In this document: positions 1 to 6,970 of the stretch, piece after piece
How positions within the stretch are numbered: position 1 is the stretch's first letter
How the letters are laid out: every line of letters begins with the position of its first letter
Source of the DNA: Hyphomicrobium_A sp035517115
GTDB taxonomy: Bacteria > Pseudomonadota > Alphaproteobacteria > Rhizobiales > Hyphomicrobiaceae
Assembly: GCA_035517115.1 (NCBI GenBank)
Contig: DATIZL010000116.1
Coordinates: 1 to 11,409 of the forward strand
Direction of reading: 5' to 3'
DNA: 11,409 nucleotides
Notes under the pieces: model-generated
What the model was told of the DNA's origin: nothing
The model's input: the letters and a program-made list of their open reading frames with translations, nothing else
Databases searched by the model: none
Translations under genes and position numbers: made by a program

Positions 1-1
1 G

Positions 2-844
2 CGCTTTCTGAATACTATTGTCGCCTTCCTCGCTTGGTGCGCAAAGCCCCCGCGGCGTTGGGGCCGAGTGCCGAGCTTTGACCGCGACAAGGAGGCGAGA
101 AATCCGCGTCGTCGCGCCAGGCGCCCGGTCAGAGAACTCTCCATGGCGCTTATTGAGCATCTCTTCGCACATGCTTCCCCACATTTGGCCGCGCAGATGT
201 GGACGGAGTGGTCAACGGGCGCACGCGTTTCCTCGATCCTGCACGGATGCTCGCTGTCGGACGTAATTCTGGCGCCGGAGCGCGAGCAGATCACCTTCCA
301 CAACACGAAGAACGGCGAGACAGTTACGGCTCATCTGCATCCGCGGGCGGCAGAGGCCCTGCGCGCCTATCTGAAGGTTCGCGGCAGATTGCACGATCGA
401 GAGGGACCGTTCTTCCTGACCGAGAAGGGTAAGCCCTACTGCGCTACTTCCTCGGCTTTCGTGCAAAACCGAACAGCGTTCGAAGCGATGAAGAGGCGGG
501 CGCGAAGGGCGCTGCGGCTGCGGGTAGTACCGGAGGTTCGCCGGCAGTTTGTGGACAACCATGAAGCCGCGCTTGCTCTTCTGGCTAAGCTCAGGGCCGA
601 TCACCACTTGCTGGGCCGCGTCACCCAGCACTGGTTTCGGCACATGCTGGCAACGAAGATGCGAGGCGACATCCGCGCTGCCATGGACCAAGGTGGTTGG
701 ATCGATGAGCGCTCAGTTATGGCCTACACAATCGACGTGCCAGAACACCGCCGACGCTTGGTCAACGAGATGCACAAAGGGGACGATGTTGACACGCCTT
801 TGACACGCGGCGATTTGGGGAAGAAGGAAAATGAAGCAGGATGA
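2..844 (+). CDS. Tyrosine recombinase / integrase, 5' end cut off by the window edge
   Basis: Tyrosine site-specific recombinase that would integrate and excise a mobile element. The frame is open back to base 2 with no stop, and the residues there (RFLNTIVAFLAW) look like the end of a core-binding domain, so the GTG at 68 is probably not the true start; the N-terminal part lies outside the window. The catalytic domain shows the family residues in order: Arg in TGARVSSIL (codon 224-226), Lys in NTKNGE, HxxR in QHWFRH, Trp in GGW, and the nucleophile Tyr in MAYTID (codon 725-727). About 70 residues lie between the FFLTEKGKP strand and HxxR, longer than in XerC/D. Third codon positions are more A/T-rich than in the genes from 1413 on, which fits transfer. 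The gene stops 22 bp before a tRNA-Thr 3' fragment, its likely att site. The family is sure; the subfamily is not known. Confidence 0.9.
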   Translation, partial: RFLNTIVAFLAWCAKPPRRWGRVPSFDRDKEARNPRRRARRPVRELSMALIEHLFAHASPHLAAQMWTEWSTGARVSSILHGCSLSDVILAPEREQITFHNTKNGETVTAHLHPRAAEALRAYLKVRGRLHDREGPFFLTEKGKPYCATSSAFVQNRTAFEAMKRRARRALRLRVVPEVRRQFVDNHEAALALLAKLRADHHLLGRVTQHWFRHMLATKMRGDIRAAMDQGGWIDERSVMAYTIDVPEHRRRLVNEMHKGDDVDTPLTRGDLGKKENEAG

Positions 845-866
845 ATGGCTTGCTGGGTCCCGCCAT

Positions 867-916
867 CTCCCTTGGTAAGGGAGAGGTCCTGAGTTCAATC
901 CTCAGCGGCAGCACCA
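867..916 (+). repeat. 3' half of tRNA-Thr(GGT): probable attachment site of the integrated element
   Basis: Bases 867-871 and 879-883 form a perfect 5-bp anticodon stem (CTCCC/GGGAG) around the loop TTGGTAA, whose anticodon GGT reads Thr ACC. A 5-nt variable loop follows, then a perfect T stem (CTGAG/CTCAG, 889-893 and 901-905) with loop TTCAATC, the 3' acceptor strand CGGCAGC (906-912), discriminator A and CCA (914-916). The 5' acceptor strand would have to be GCTGCCG near 841; that place reads ATGAATG, and no D arm is recognisable between 841 and 866. This is therefore a partial copy, not a gene. Tyrosine recombinases commonly integrate into tRNA 3' ends and leave such a copy at the far end. 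By its orientation the element lies to the left and ends here; the intact tRNA-Thr should be at the other end, outside the window. Confidence 0.85.
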
Positions 917-973
917 CTCGGCCCGAACACGCGCGCCCGGATTGGTGCCGCCGACGCCCGATCTCTATCCGCC

Positions 974-1141
974 TTAACCCTTGGCCCGTTGCTGCTTTTC
1001 CAGCTCCGCGAGGCGCTTCTTGGTGGCGTTGAGTTCCGCGTGGATCTCGTGCGTGACCGCTCCAGTGAAGATGGCCTGGGCGTCGATCTCCAGCTCGGCG
1101 ACCCGAGCCCGAAGCCGCTTGATCTCGTCCTCAAGGTCCAT
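974..1141 (-). CDS. Small hypothetical coiled-coil protein (55 aa)
   Basis: Not a family I recognise. The ORF begins with MDLEDEIKRLRARVAELEID and ends in KKRLAELEKQQRAKG. Both ends are charged heptad-like helices rich in Leu, Glu, Lys and Arg, so a short coiled coil or helical hairpin is likely; there is no membrane segment or signal peptide. The ATG at 1141 was chosen because GAGGA lies about 8 bases upstream on the minus strand and the predicted helix starts there; the open frame continues upstream to about 1483 but that part is low-complexity and unlike protein. It is the first gene past the att site and faces back toward it, and it is divergent from the patatin gene. Its amphipathic pattern makes it more credible than a chance ORF, but its function is unknown. 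Confidence 0.6.
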   Translation of the reverse strand: MDLEDEIKRLRARVAELEIDAQAIFTGAVTHEIHAELNATKKRLAELEKQQRAKG

Positions 1142-1412
1142 GCTGCTATCCTCGTGACCCTCGGCTAGCCGGGGCCCATCATCGCGCTCGGATAGGGCCG
1201 CTGTCGAGCCGCCCGCACAATTTCGTGGGTCTCCCTGGCGCGCACCTCCCCGAGCTGGATAGCGGGGGCGGCCGTTATCCATAGCCAGAAGGTATTGGTC
1301 TGCGAAGGCTCGGGAGGGCAGATTTTCGGGCACGGCGACGCTTGCCTGCAACGAAACAAAGGCTGGCGCGGCGACGAAATGCACGCATAGCAACCCCGCT
1401 CCGGAGGACGCC
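1142..1412. other. Divergent intergenic region between the small coiled-coil ORF and the patatin gene
   Basis: 271 bp that should carry promoters for both neighbours. I cannot point to a convincing -35/-10 pair. A minus-strand open frame at 1165-1359 (64 codons) contains a protein-like stretch (GEVRARETHEIVRAARQRP), but it has no clear ribosome binding site and an unconvincing N-terminus, so I do not call it a gene. The only clear signal is the GGAGG at 1403-1407 serving the patatin gene. Confidence 0.5.
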
Positions 1413-2645
1413 ATGACGGAACTCGCCAAGCCGCGGCTTGAGGCCCATCGCGCCCGCAAGGCAGATGGTGTGGCCTCCGGCAACGGCCAGATCGTGGTCG
1501 TCCTGCAGGGCGGCGGGGCGCTCGGAGCCTTTCAGGCCGGTGTCTATCACGCGCTGCACGATGCCGGCATCGAGCCCGATTGGGTCATCGGCACCTCCAT
1601 CGGTGCCATCAATGCCTCGATCATCGTCGGCAACGAGCCCGACAACAGGCTGACCGCGCTGCAGGAGTTCTGGCAGCGCATCGCGCATCATTCCAGTTCG
1701 GGAGCTTGGCCGCGGATCACGCAAGCCTTGGCGAACTGGACGACGGTGACTGCAGGCTTGCCCGGCTTCTTCGCGCCCAACCCCTTCGCCTTCCTCGGCC
1801 CGCACATCTCGCTCGGCGCCGACCATGCGGGCTACTACTCCACCGCTCCGCTCGAGAAGACCCTGACCGAGCTCGTCGATTTCTCCCTCATCAAGCGTAA
1901 CAAGCCCCGCCTCACGGTCGGCGCAGCGCACGTGGAGACGAGCCAGATGCGCTACTTCGACAGCCGCACGACCGAGATCGGCGTCAAGCACGTGCTGGCA
2001 TCCGGTGCGCTCCCGCCGGCCTTTCCCGCGGTGCGCATCGACGGCGAGTACTATTGGGACGGCGGCATCCTCTCCAACACGCCCGCCGAGGCGATTTTCG
2101 ACGACAACCCGCGGCGCAACTCGCTGGTATTCGCCGTGCACATGTGGAACCCAGTCGGCCCGGCCCCGCAGACGATCTGGGAGGTTCTGCACCGGCAGAA
2201 GGACATCCAATATTCGAGCCGCGTCGCAACCCACATCGCACGCCAGGCGCAAATTCACCGGCTCCGCCACGTCATCAAGGAGCTAACGCGTCACATCCCT
2301 GACGACGTTCTCGCACGCCCGGAGGTTCGCGAGCTCGTCGGCTACGGATGCCTCACGCGCATGCACTTCGTGCGCCTGTTGTCGCCGCGATTTGACAATG
2401 AGGACCATACCAAGGACATCGACTTCAGCCCCGCCGGTATCCGGCGCCGGTGGGAGACCGGCTACGAGATGACGGTGAAGGCGATCGAGAGCGCGCCCTG
2501 GAAGGGCGACTTCGATCCGCTCGAGGGCGTCTTTCTGCACGAGCCCAAGGGCAGCATGCCGCTCGAGGCCGTTGCCTCGAGCGAGGGCATGGGCCCCCCG
2601 ATCTCACTCGCGAGCGACCAATACGCAACCAAGAACACGCCGTAA
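1413..2645 (+). CDS. Patatin-like phospholipase family protein with DUF3734-type C-terminus
   Basis: Predicted serine lipid acyl hydrolase using a Ser-Asp dyad. All patatin landmarks are present in the 410-residue product: the glycine-rich oxyanion loop GGGALG (33-38), the nucleophile elbow GTSIG with Ser62, and the DGG motif with Asp216 (YYWDGGILSNTP). Residues after about 230 match the extension seen in bacterial patatin proteins annotated with DUF3734. There is no signal peptide, so a cytoplasmic or peripheral membrane location is likely; the substrate (phospholipid, other acyl ester or storage polyester) cannot be told from sequence. The ATG has an ideal GGAGG 5 bases upstream. A DUF427 gene follows after 13 bp on the same strand, suggesting an operon. 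In related bacteria such genes are often near polyhydroxybutyrate metabolism genes, but none is visible here. Confidence 0.95.
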   Translation: MTELAKPRLEAHRARKADGVASGNGQIVVVLQGGGALGAFQAGVYHALHDAGIEPDWVIGTSIGAINASIIVGNEPDNRLTALQEFWQRIAHHSSSGAWPRITQALANWTTVTAGLPGFFAPNPFAFLGPHISLGADHAGYYSTAPLEKTLTELVDFSLIKRNKPRLTVGAAHVETSQMRYFDSRTTEIGVKHVLASGALPPAFPAVRIDGEYYWDGGILSNTPAEAIFDDNPRRNSLVFAVHMWNPVGPAPQTIWEVLHRQKDIQYSSRVATHIARQAQIHRLRHVIKELTRHIPDDVLARPEVRELVGYGCLTRMHFVRLLSPRFDNEDHTKDIDFSPAGIRRRWETGYEMTVKAIESAPWKGDFDPLEGVFLHEPKGSMPLEAVASSEGMGPPISLASDQYATKNTP

Positions 2646-2658
2646 CCCGGAGCTCTCC

Positions 2659-3087
2659 ATGGCCTTTACCAACGATCACCTCATGCAGGTCGCACCCATG
2701 CGCCTGCGCGAAAGGAAGCTGTTTATGCCCGTCCCCGACGATCATCCCATCCGCGTCATTCCGAACCCCAAGCGCCTGCGCGCGAGCCTCAACGGCCGCG
2801 TCGTTGCCGACACGATGCGCGCCCTGACGCTGTTCGAGGCCTCTTATCCCGGCGTGCGCTATGTGCCGCTCGCGGATGTCGACATGACGGTGCTGAGGAA
2901 GTCGCCACACAAGACGCGCTGCCCCTACAAAGGCGAGGCGTCGTATTACTCGATCGTCACCCCCGACGGCATCGCGGAGAACGCAATCTGGACCTACGAG
3001 AACCCGCTTCCCGCGGCGGCCAAGATCGCGGGCTACCTTGCCTTCGACACGGCCCGCGTCGATCTCTTCGAGAGCGTCAAGGTCTAA
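2659..3087 (+). CDS. DUF427 domain-containing protein
   Basis: A 142-residue product that is almost entirely one DUF427 domain, a small beta-rich fold of unknown biochemical role. Family signatures are visible in order: the substrate-like loop NGRVVADTMRALTLFE, then YPGVRYVPLADVDM, the conserved TRCPYKGEASYYS block, and the C-terminal ENAIWTYENPLPAA and GYLAFD. The ATG at 2659 is preferred over in-frame upstream codons because GGAG lies 6 bases before it, upstream codons overlap the patatin gene, and the family fold starts shortly after. It lies 13 bp behind the patatin gene and is probably co-transcribed with it. Its stop codon overlaps the stop of the convergent reductase gene by 4 bp, leaving no room for a terminator between the two. 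No function can be assigned beyond the family. Confidence 0.93.
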   Translation: MAFTNDHLMQVAPMRLRERKLFMPVPDDHPIRVIPNPKRLRASLNGRVVADTMRALTLFEASYPGVRYVPLADVDMTVLRKSPHKTRCPYKGEASYYSIVTPDGIAENAIWTYENPLPAAAKIAGYLAFDTARVDLFESVKV

Positions 3088-4481
3088 AGGCGGGGCTTAT
3101 CCGCCGGGAGCGGCTCGAGGCTTCCGAGCAGCGTCGGGATGAGCTCGGACACGGTCGGGTGGATCAGCACCGTGCGCTGCAGCGCCGTGTAGGGCGCGCC
3201 GGCCGCCATCGTCGCGGTGATGCACTGCACCGCCTCGTCTCCCGATGTCCCCAGGATCGCGGCGCCCAGAATCTTGTGCGTCTCGGCGTCGACCGCGATC
3301 TTCATAAAGCCCAAGGTCTCGCCCTTCTCGACCGCCCGGCCTACGCGCGTCATGGGCCGCGTCGCAACGAGCAGCGGTCGGCCCGTGCCGCGGGCCTCGC
3401 GCTCCGTCATGCCGACGCGCCCGAGGGGCGGGTCGATAAAGAGGCCGTAGGTCAGGATGCGGTCGCTGGCGCGCCGCGGGTCGCCGTCGAGCAGGTTGGC
3501 CGCCACGATTTCGAAATCGTTGTAGGCCGTGTGGGTGAAGGCGCCCCGGCCGTTGCAGTCGCCGAGCGCCCAGATCGACGGAGCGCTCGTCCTCAGCATG
3601 TCGTCCGTGACGATAAAGCCGTTGCGGTCGACCTCGACACCGGCAGCGTCGAGGCCGAGCTGGTCGGTGTTCGGGCGCCGGCCAATGGCGAGCAGGAGGT
3701 GGGAGCCGGTGATCTCGGCTGGACCCGACGGCGCGTCGACCGTCAGGCGGATGCCGGCGCCGGTCCTTTCCACGCTCGTGCATTTCGTCTCGAGCGCAAT
3801 CATGATGTGCTCGCGCTCGAGGATGTCCTTGATGGCCGCGCTCACGTCCTCATCCTCGCGCGGAACGAGCCGCGGCGCCGCCTCGATGACGGTCACGCGG
3901 CTTCCGAAGCGGCGGAAGATCTGCGCGAATTCCAGGCCGATATAGCTGCCGCCGAGCACGATCAAATGCTCCGGCACGAACTCGATCTCCATGATCGATT
4001 CATTGGTCAGGTAGGGAACGTCCTCGAGCCCAGGAATGCCGGGGATGACTGCCCTTCCGCCGACGTTGATGAAAATCCTATCGGCCCTCAGCCGCTGAGT
4101 GCCGACCGCGATCTCGTGCGCGGAGGTCAGCCGCGCCTGTCCCTGGTAGACGGTGACGCCCGGCATGGACCTAAGCCACATCTCGATGTTGCGCGTCGCC
4201 GTGCCGGTGACGGCATCCTTGCGCGCCTTGACCTTCGCCATATCGATGCCGACACGCCCGTCGATGACGACCCCGTACTCGGCGGCGCGCGCGGCGAGCC
4301 GGGCCGCATATGCGCTCGCGACCAGGGTCTTGGTCGGCATGCAGCCCGTGTTGACGCAGGTCCCGCCGAAGCGGCCGCGCTCGATGACGGCGACCTTCCA
4401 GCCGGCTTGCGACAGCCGGTTGGCGAGGGACGGCCCGGCCTGTCCCGTCCCGATGATGGCCGCGTCGTAATGCTCAGTCAT
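3084..4481 (-). CDS. Mercuric-reductase-like class I pyridine nucleotide-disulfide oxidoreductase
   Basis: Cytoplasmic FAD enzyme that passes electrons from NAD(P)H through an active-site disulfide to an unidentified acceptor. The 465-residue product has the FAD-binding GTGQAG (11-16), the redox pair Cys42/Cys47 in GGTCVNTGCMPTK, the NAD(P)-binding GGSYIGLE near 175-180, the second FAD motif WALGDCNG, and the dimer-interface catalytic pair His441/Glu446 in HPTVSELIP. It lacks the N-terminal heavy-metal domain and the C-terminal Cys pair of true MerA, so it belongs to the widespread MerA-like group without proven mercury activity. The ATG at 4481 is chosen because TTGGAG lies just upstream; that TTG itself opens a frame four codons earlier but would remove the binding site. 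It is divergent from egtB across 200 bp, hinting at shared control in thiol or oxidative stress (inference). Confidence 0.93.
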   Translation of the reverse strand: MTEHYDAAIIGTGQAGPSLANRLSQAGWKVAVIERGRFGGTCVNTGCMPTKTLVASAYAARLAARAAEYGVVIDGRVGIDMAKVKARKDAVTGTATRNIEMWLRSMPGVTVYQGQARLTSAHEIAVGTQRLRADRIFINVGGRAVIPGIPGLEDVPYLTNESIMEIEFVPEHLIVLGGSYIGLEFAQIFRRFGSRVTVIEAAPRLVPREDEDVSAAIKDILEREHIMIALETKCTSVERTGAGIRLTVDAPSGPAEITGSHLLLAIGRRPNTDQLGLDAAGVEVDRNGFIVTDDMLRTSAPSIWALGDCNGRGAFTHTAYNDFEIVAANLLDGDPRRASDRILTYGLFIDPPLGRVGMTEREARGTGRPLLVATRPMTRVGRAVEKGETLGFMKIAVDAETHKILGAAILGTSGDEAVQCITATMAAGAPYTALQRTVLIHPTVSELIPTLLGSLEPLPADKPRL

Positions 4482-4681
4482 ACATGTCTCCAACAGGCGA
4501 TTGCGCCGTTGCGTTCAAACCTGCCAGAGACGGCCATAGCTATCAGGCATCATATCGAGAGCCATTTAAGGGATGGGCCGACCGGCCCTATCAATTAATC
4601 TGAACACCGGAACGAATTCCCGTGCGCGGGGTTTTGTTTCAGCTGGGACAGAGGGTCTTGAGGGACGAGGAGGCGAGGCGC
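4482..4681. promoter_or_regulatory. Divergent promoter region of the reductase and egtBD, with two small hairpins
   Basis: 200 bp between two divergent starts, so both promoters should lie here. Two short inverted repeats are visible: GGGCC/GGCCC (4575-4579 and 4584-4588, 4-nt loop), and CCCG/CGGG (4619-4622 and 4627-4630, loop TGCG) followed by GGTTTTGTTT, which resembles a weak terminator or attenuator on the + strand about 50 bases before egtB. The middle (around 4589-4618) is locally A/T-rich. I see no operator of a named regulator and assign no exact promoter. The ribosome binding site of egtB, GAGGAGG, is at 4667-4673. Confidence 0.45.
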
Positions 4682-5986
4682 ATGGCGCAGCAGTCAACGG
4701 CACCCCCACAAGCGCTTCGCTCCGAGAGATCCGCCGCCCCCAGCCTCGCCGAACGCCTGTTCGAGACCCGGCGCACGTCCCTGGAGCTGGCAGCTCCGCT
4801 CAGCGCCGAGGACATGACCGTTCAGGCCATGGAGGATGCGAGCCCCACCAAATGGCACCTCGCGCACGTCACTTGGTTCTTCGAGACCTTCCTCTTGAAG
4901 ACCTACCTGCCGGGCTACCGGGAGTTCGACCCGGACTTCAATTATTGTTTCAACTCCTACTATGAGGCGCTTGGGCCCCGCCAGCCGCGCCCCAACCGCG
5001 GGCTGCTCACGCGGCCGTCGACCGAGCGCGTGCTCGCCTATCGCACTTATGTCGACGAGGCGCTCGACAAGCTGCTGGCGCAGGCGTCCAGTCAGCGCGC
5101 GGAGATCGGCCGGCTCGTCGAGATTGGCATCAACCACGAGCAGCAGCACCAGGAGCTGCTCTTAACCGACATCCTCGCGCTCTTCGCCGCCAACCCCCTG
5201 CGGCCCGCCTATCATGCGCGGCAACCCGACTTCGCAAGCGCGGACAGCGGTGCTGTTGGTTGGGTCGATTTCGAGGGCGGCATCCGCTCTGTCGGTCACG
5301 CCGGGACCGGCTATTCGTGGGACAACGAAGGGCCGCGCCACAGCGTTCTCATTCATCCTTTCCGTCTCGCCGACCGCCTCGTCACCAACGCGGAATGGCT
5401 CGAGTTCATGCGCGAGGGCGGCTACCGCACCGCCTCGCTGTGGCTCGCCGACGGCTGGACGCTGATCAACCGCGAGGAGTGGAAGGCCCCCCGCTACTGG
5501 GAGGACCGCGACGGCGGCTGGCAGCAGATGACGCTGTCGGGACTGCAGCCAGTCGAGCTCGAAGCCCCCGTGTGCCACGTCTCCTACTACGAGGCGGACG
5601 CCTTCGCTCGCTGGGCCGGCAAGCGGCTCCCCACCGAGTTCGAGTGGGAGGTGGCCGCCGCCAGCATCCCGGCGACCGGCAACACCCTCGGCAGCCGGGC
5701 GCTGCGCCCGCTGCCTGCTGAACCCGCGCGCCCTGGCGGACTGCGTCAGATGTTCGGCGACGTGTGGGAGTGGACGCAAAGCGCCTACCTTCCCTACCCC
5801 GGCTATCGGCCCCCGGCCGGCGCCATCGGCGAGTACAACGGCAAGTTCATGGTCGGCCAGCACGTATTGCGCGGCGCCTCTTGCGCGACCCCCGACGGCC
5901 ATTCGCGCGCGACCTACCGCAACTTCTTCTACCCCCACCAGCGCTGGCAATTCTTGGGCTTGCGCCTTGCCTCGGAGATCGATTGA
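4682..5986 (+). CDS. egtB: Ergothioneine biosynthesis protein EgtB (hercynylcysteine sulfoxide synthase)
   Basis: Non-haem iron enzyme that joins hercynine to a thiol substrate (gamma-glutamylcysteine or cysteine) with O2 to give the sulfoxide precursor of ergothioneine. The 434-residue product has a DinB-like N-terminal domain (about 20-170) and a formylglycine-generating-enzyme/sulfatase-modifying-factor-like C-terminal domain (about 195-430). Expected iron ligands are His62 in WHLAHVTWFFE and His152/His156 in NHEQQHQELL (HxxxH). The C-terminal family ending YRNFFYPHQRWQFLGLRLA is intact. The ATG at 4682 is chosen because GAGGAGG lies 8 bases upstream and the upstream in-frame residues have no family match. 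The stop overlaps the egtD start. No egtA (gamma-glutamylcysteine ligase) or egtC (amidohydrolase) is nearby, which suggests a shortened route using cysteine directly; this is inferred from gene content in this window only. Confidence 0.95.
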   Translation: MAQQSTAPPQALRSERSAAPSLAERLFETRRTSLELAAPLSAEDMTVQAMEDASPTKWHLAHVTWFFETFLLKTYLPGYREFDPDFNYCFNSYYEALGPRQPRPNRGLLTRPSTERVLAYRTYVDEALDKLLAQASSQRAEIGRLVEIGINHEQQHQELLLTDILALFAANPLRPAYHARQPDFASADSGAVGWVDFEGGIRSVGHAGTGYSWDNEGPRHSVLIHPFRLADRLVTNAEWLEFMREGGYRTASLWLADGWTLINREEWKAPRYWEDRDGGWQQMTLSGLQPVELEAPVCHVSYYEADAFARWAGKRLPTEFEWEVAAASIPATGNTLGSRALRPLPAEPARPGGLRQMFGDVWEWTQSAYLPYPGYRPPAGAIGEYNGKFMVGQHVLRGASCATPDGHSRATYRNFFYPHQRWQFLGLRLASEID

Positions 5987-6957
5987 TGCGCCCCGCAAGC
6001 ACCATTGCCCGCCTGCCCGAGCTTCTGCCTGAGGTCGAGGGAGAATTTGCCGCCGCGGTGTTCGATGGCCTGTCGAAGCCGAGGAAGACGCTTCCCTGCC
6101 GCTTTTTCTATGACGCCCGCGGCAGCGAGCTGTTCGAGGAGATCACGCGCCTACCCGAATACTATCCGACGCGGACGGAAGCGCAGATCCTGAGGTCGCA
6201 CGCCGGTGAGATGGTCGAGGGCTTCGATGAAGGCGGCGTGCTCATCGAGTTTGGCTCGGGGTCGAGCCTCAAGACCGAGATCCTGCTCGAGCGCGCGCCC
6301 GTTAGCTTCACGTACGTCGCCATCGACGTGTCGGAAAGCGCGCTCGCGTGCGCCAAGCGGCGCCTGGAGGCGCGCTTCCCTAACATCGCCGTTCGCCCGA
6401 TCGTCGGCGACTTCTCTTATCCGGTCGAGATCGCGCCGGACCTTGCTGCGCGCCCGCGCGTCGGCTTTTTCCCCGGCTCCACCATCGGCAACCTGACGCC
6501 GCCCGACGCCGTACGCCTGTTGCGCACCTTCAAGGCATCGCTGCCGCGGGAGAGCCGGCTCCTCATCGGCATCGACTTGAAGAAGGACGCGCGCCAGCTC
6601 GTCCTCGCCTACAACGACGCTGCCGGCGTCACGGCAGAATTCAACCTGAACCTGCTCGTTCGCATCAACCGCGAGCTCGGCAGCTCGATCGAGCTTAGCG
6701 CGTTCCGTCACGAGGCGATCTACGAGCCTCGCGAGGGCCGCATCGAGATGCACCTCGTCAGCACGATCGATCAGGTGGTCTGGATCTCCGGGCGTCCGTT
6801 CCACTTCGACGCGGGCGAGCGCATCCACACGGAGAATTCCTACAAATATTCAATCCCGCAATTCCAGGAGCTGGCCCGCTCGGCAGCATGGGCGCCGAAC
6901 CGCGTGTGGACGGACGCGAAGGCGCAATTCAGCGTGCACGAGCTCATCTCGGTTTGA
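5986..6957 (+). CDS. egtD: L-histidine N(alpha)-methyltransferase EgtD
   Basis: SAM-dependent enzyme that trimethylates the alpha-amino group of histidine to hercynine, the first committed step of ergothioneine synthesis. The 323-residue length is typical. Visible motifs are FYDARGSELFEEITRLPEYY (41-60), the SAM-binding FGSGSSLKT (89-97), AIDVS with Asp114, FPGSTIGN ending in Asn169, AYND with Tyr209, and HTENSYKY with Glu283 and Ser285. Asn169, Tyr209, Glu283 and Ser285 match, from memory, the histidine-binding positions of the mycobacterial enzyme. The ATG shares its A with the TGA of egtB (TGATG at 5984-5988), so translation is probably coupled; an in-frame open stretch further upstream is only egtB read in another frame. 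The two genes form an operon ending 13 bp before the convergent reductase gene. Confidence 0.96.
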   Translation: MRPASTIARLPELLPEVEGEFAAAVFDGLSKPRKTLPCRFFYDARGSELFEEITRLPEYYPTRTEAQILRSHAGEMVEGFDEGGVLIEFGSGSSLKTEILLERAPVSFTYVAIDVSESALACAKRRLEARFPNIAVRPIVGDFSYPVEIAPDLAARPRVGFFPGSTIGNLTPPDAVRLLRTFKASLPRESRLLIGIDLKKDARQLVLAYNDAAGVTAEFNLNLLVRINRELGSSIELSAFRHEAIYEPREGRIEMHLVSTIDQVVWISGRPFHFDAGERIHTENSYKYSIPQFQELARSAAWAPNRVWTDAKAQFSVHELISV

Positions 6958-6970
6958 GCCTGCGCGCCGG

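Noticed and set aside
841..916. Intact tRNA-Thr gene
   Set aside because: The 3' half folds well but the place for the 5' acceptor strand does not pair with CGGCAGC and no D arm is visible, so it is only a fragment.
1165..1359. Minus-strand 64-codon ORF upstream of the small coiled-coil gene
   Set aside because: No clear ribosome binding site, an unconvincing N-terminus, and it lies in the region that should hold divergent promoters. One internal stretch looks protein-like but is not enough.
3084..4481. True mercuric reductase (merA)
   Set aside because: No N-terminal metal-binding domain, no C-terminal Cys pair and no mer genes nearby; only the shared reductase core is present.
3159..4598. 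Long + strand ORF (479 codons) opposite the MerA-like reductase
   Set aside because: Antisense shadow caused by GC-rich codon bias; its translation is Arg/Asp/Ala-rich without any domain, while the minus strand encodes a complete reductase.
5764..5985. Upstream extension of egtD
   Set aside because: The frame is open into egtB, but that part is egtB read out of frame, and EgtD family similarity begins at the ATG at 5986.
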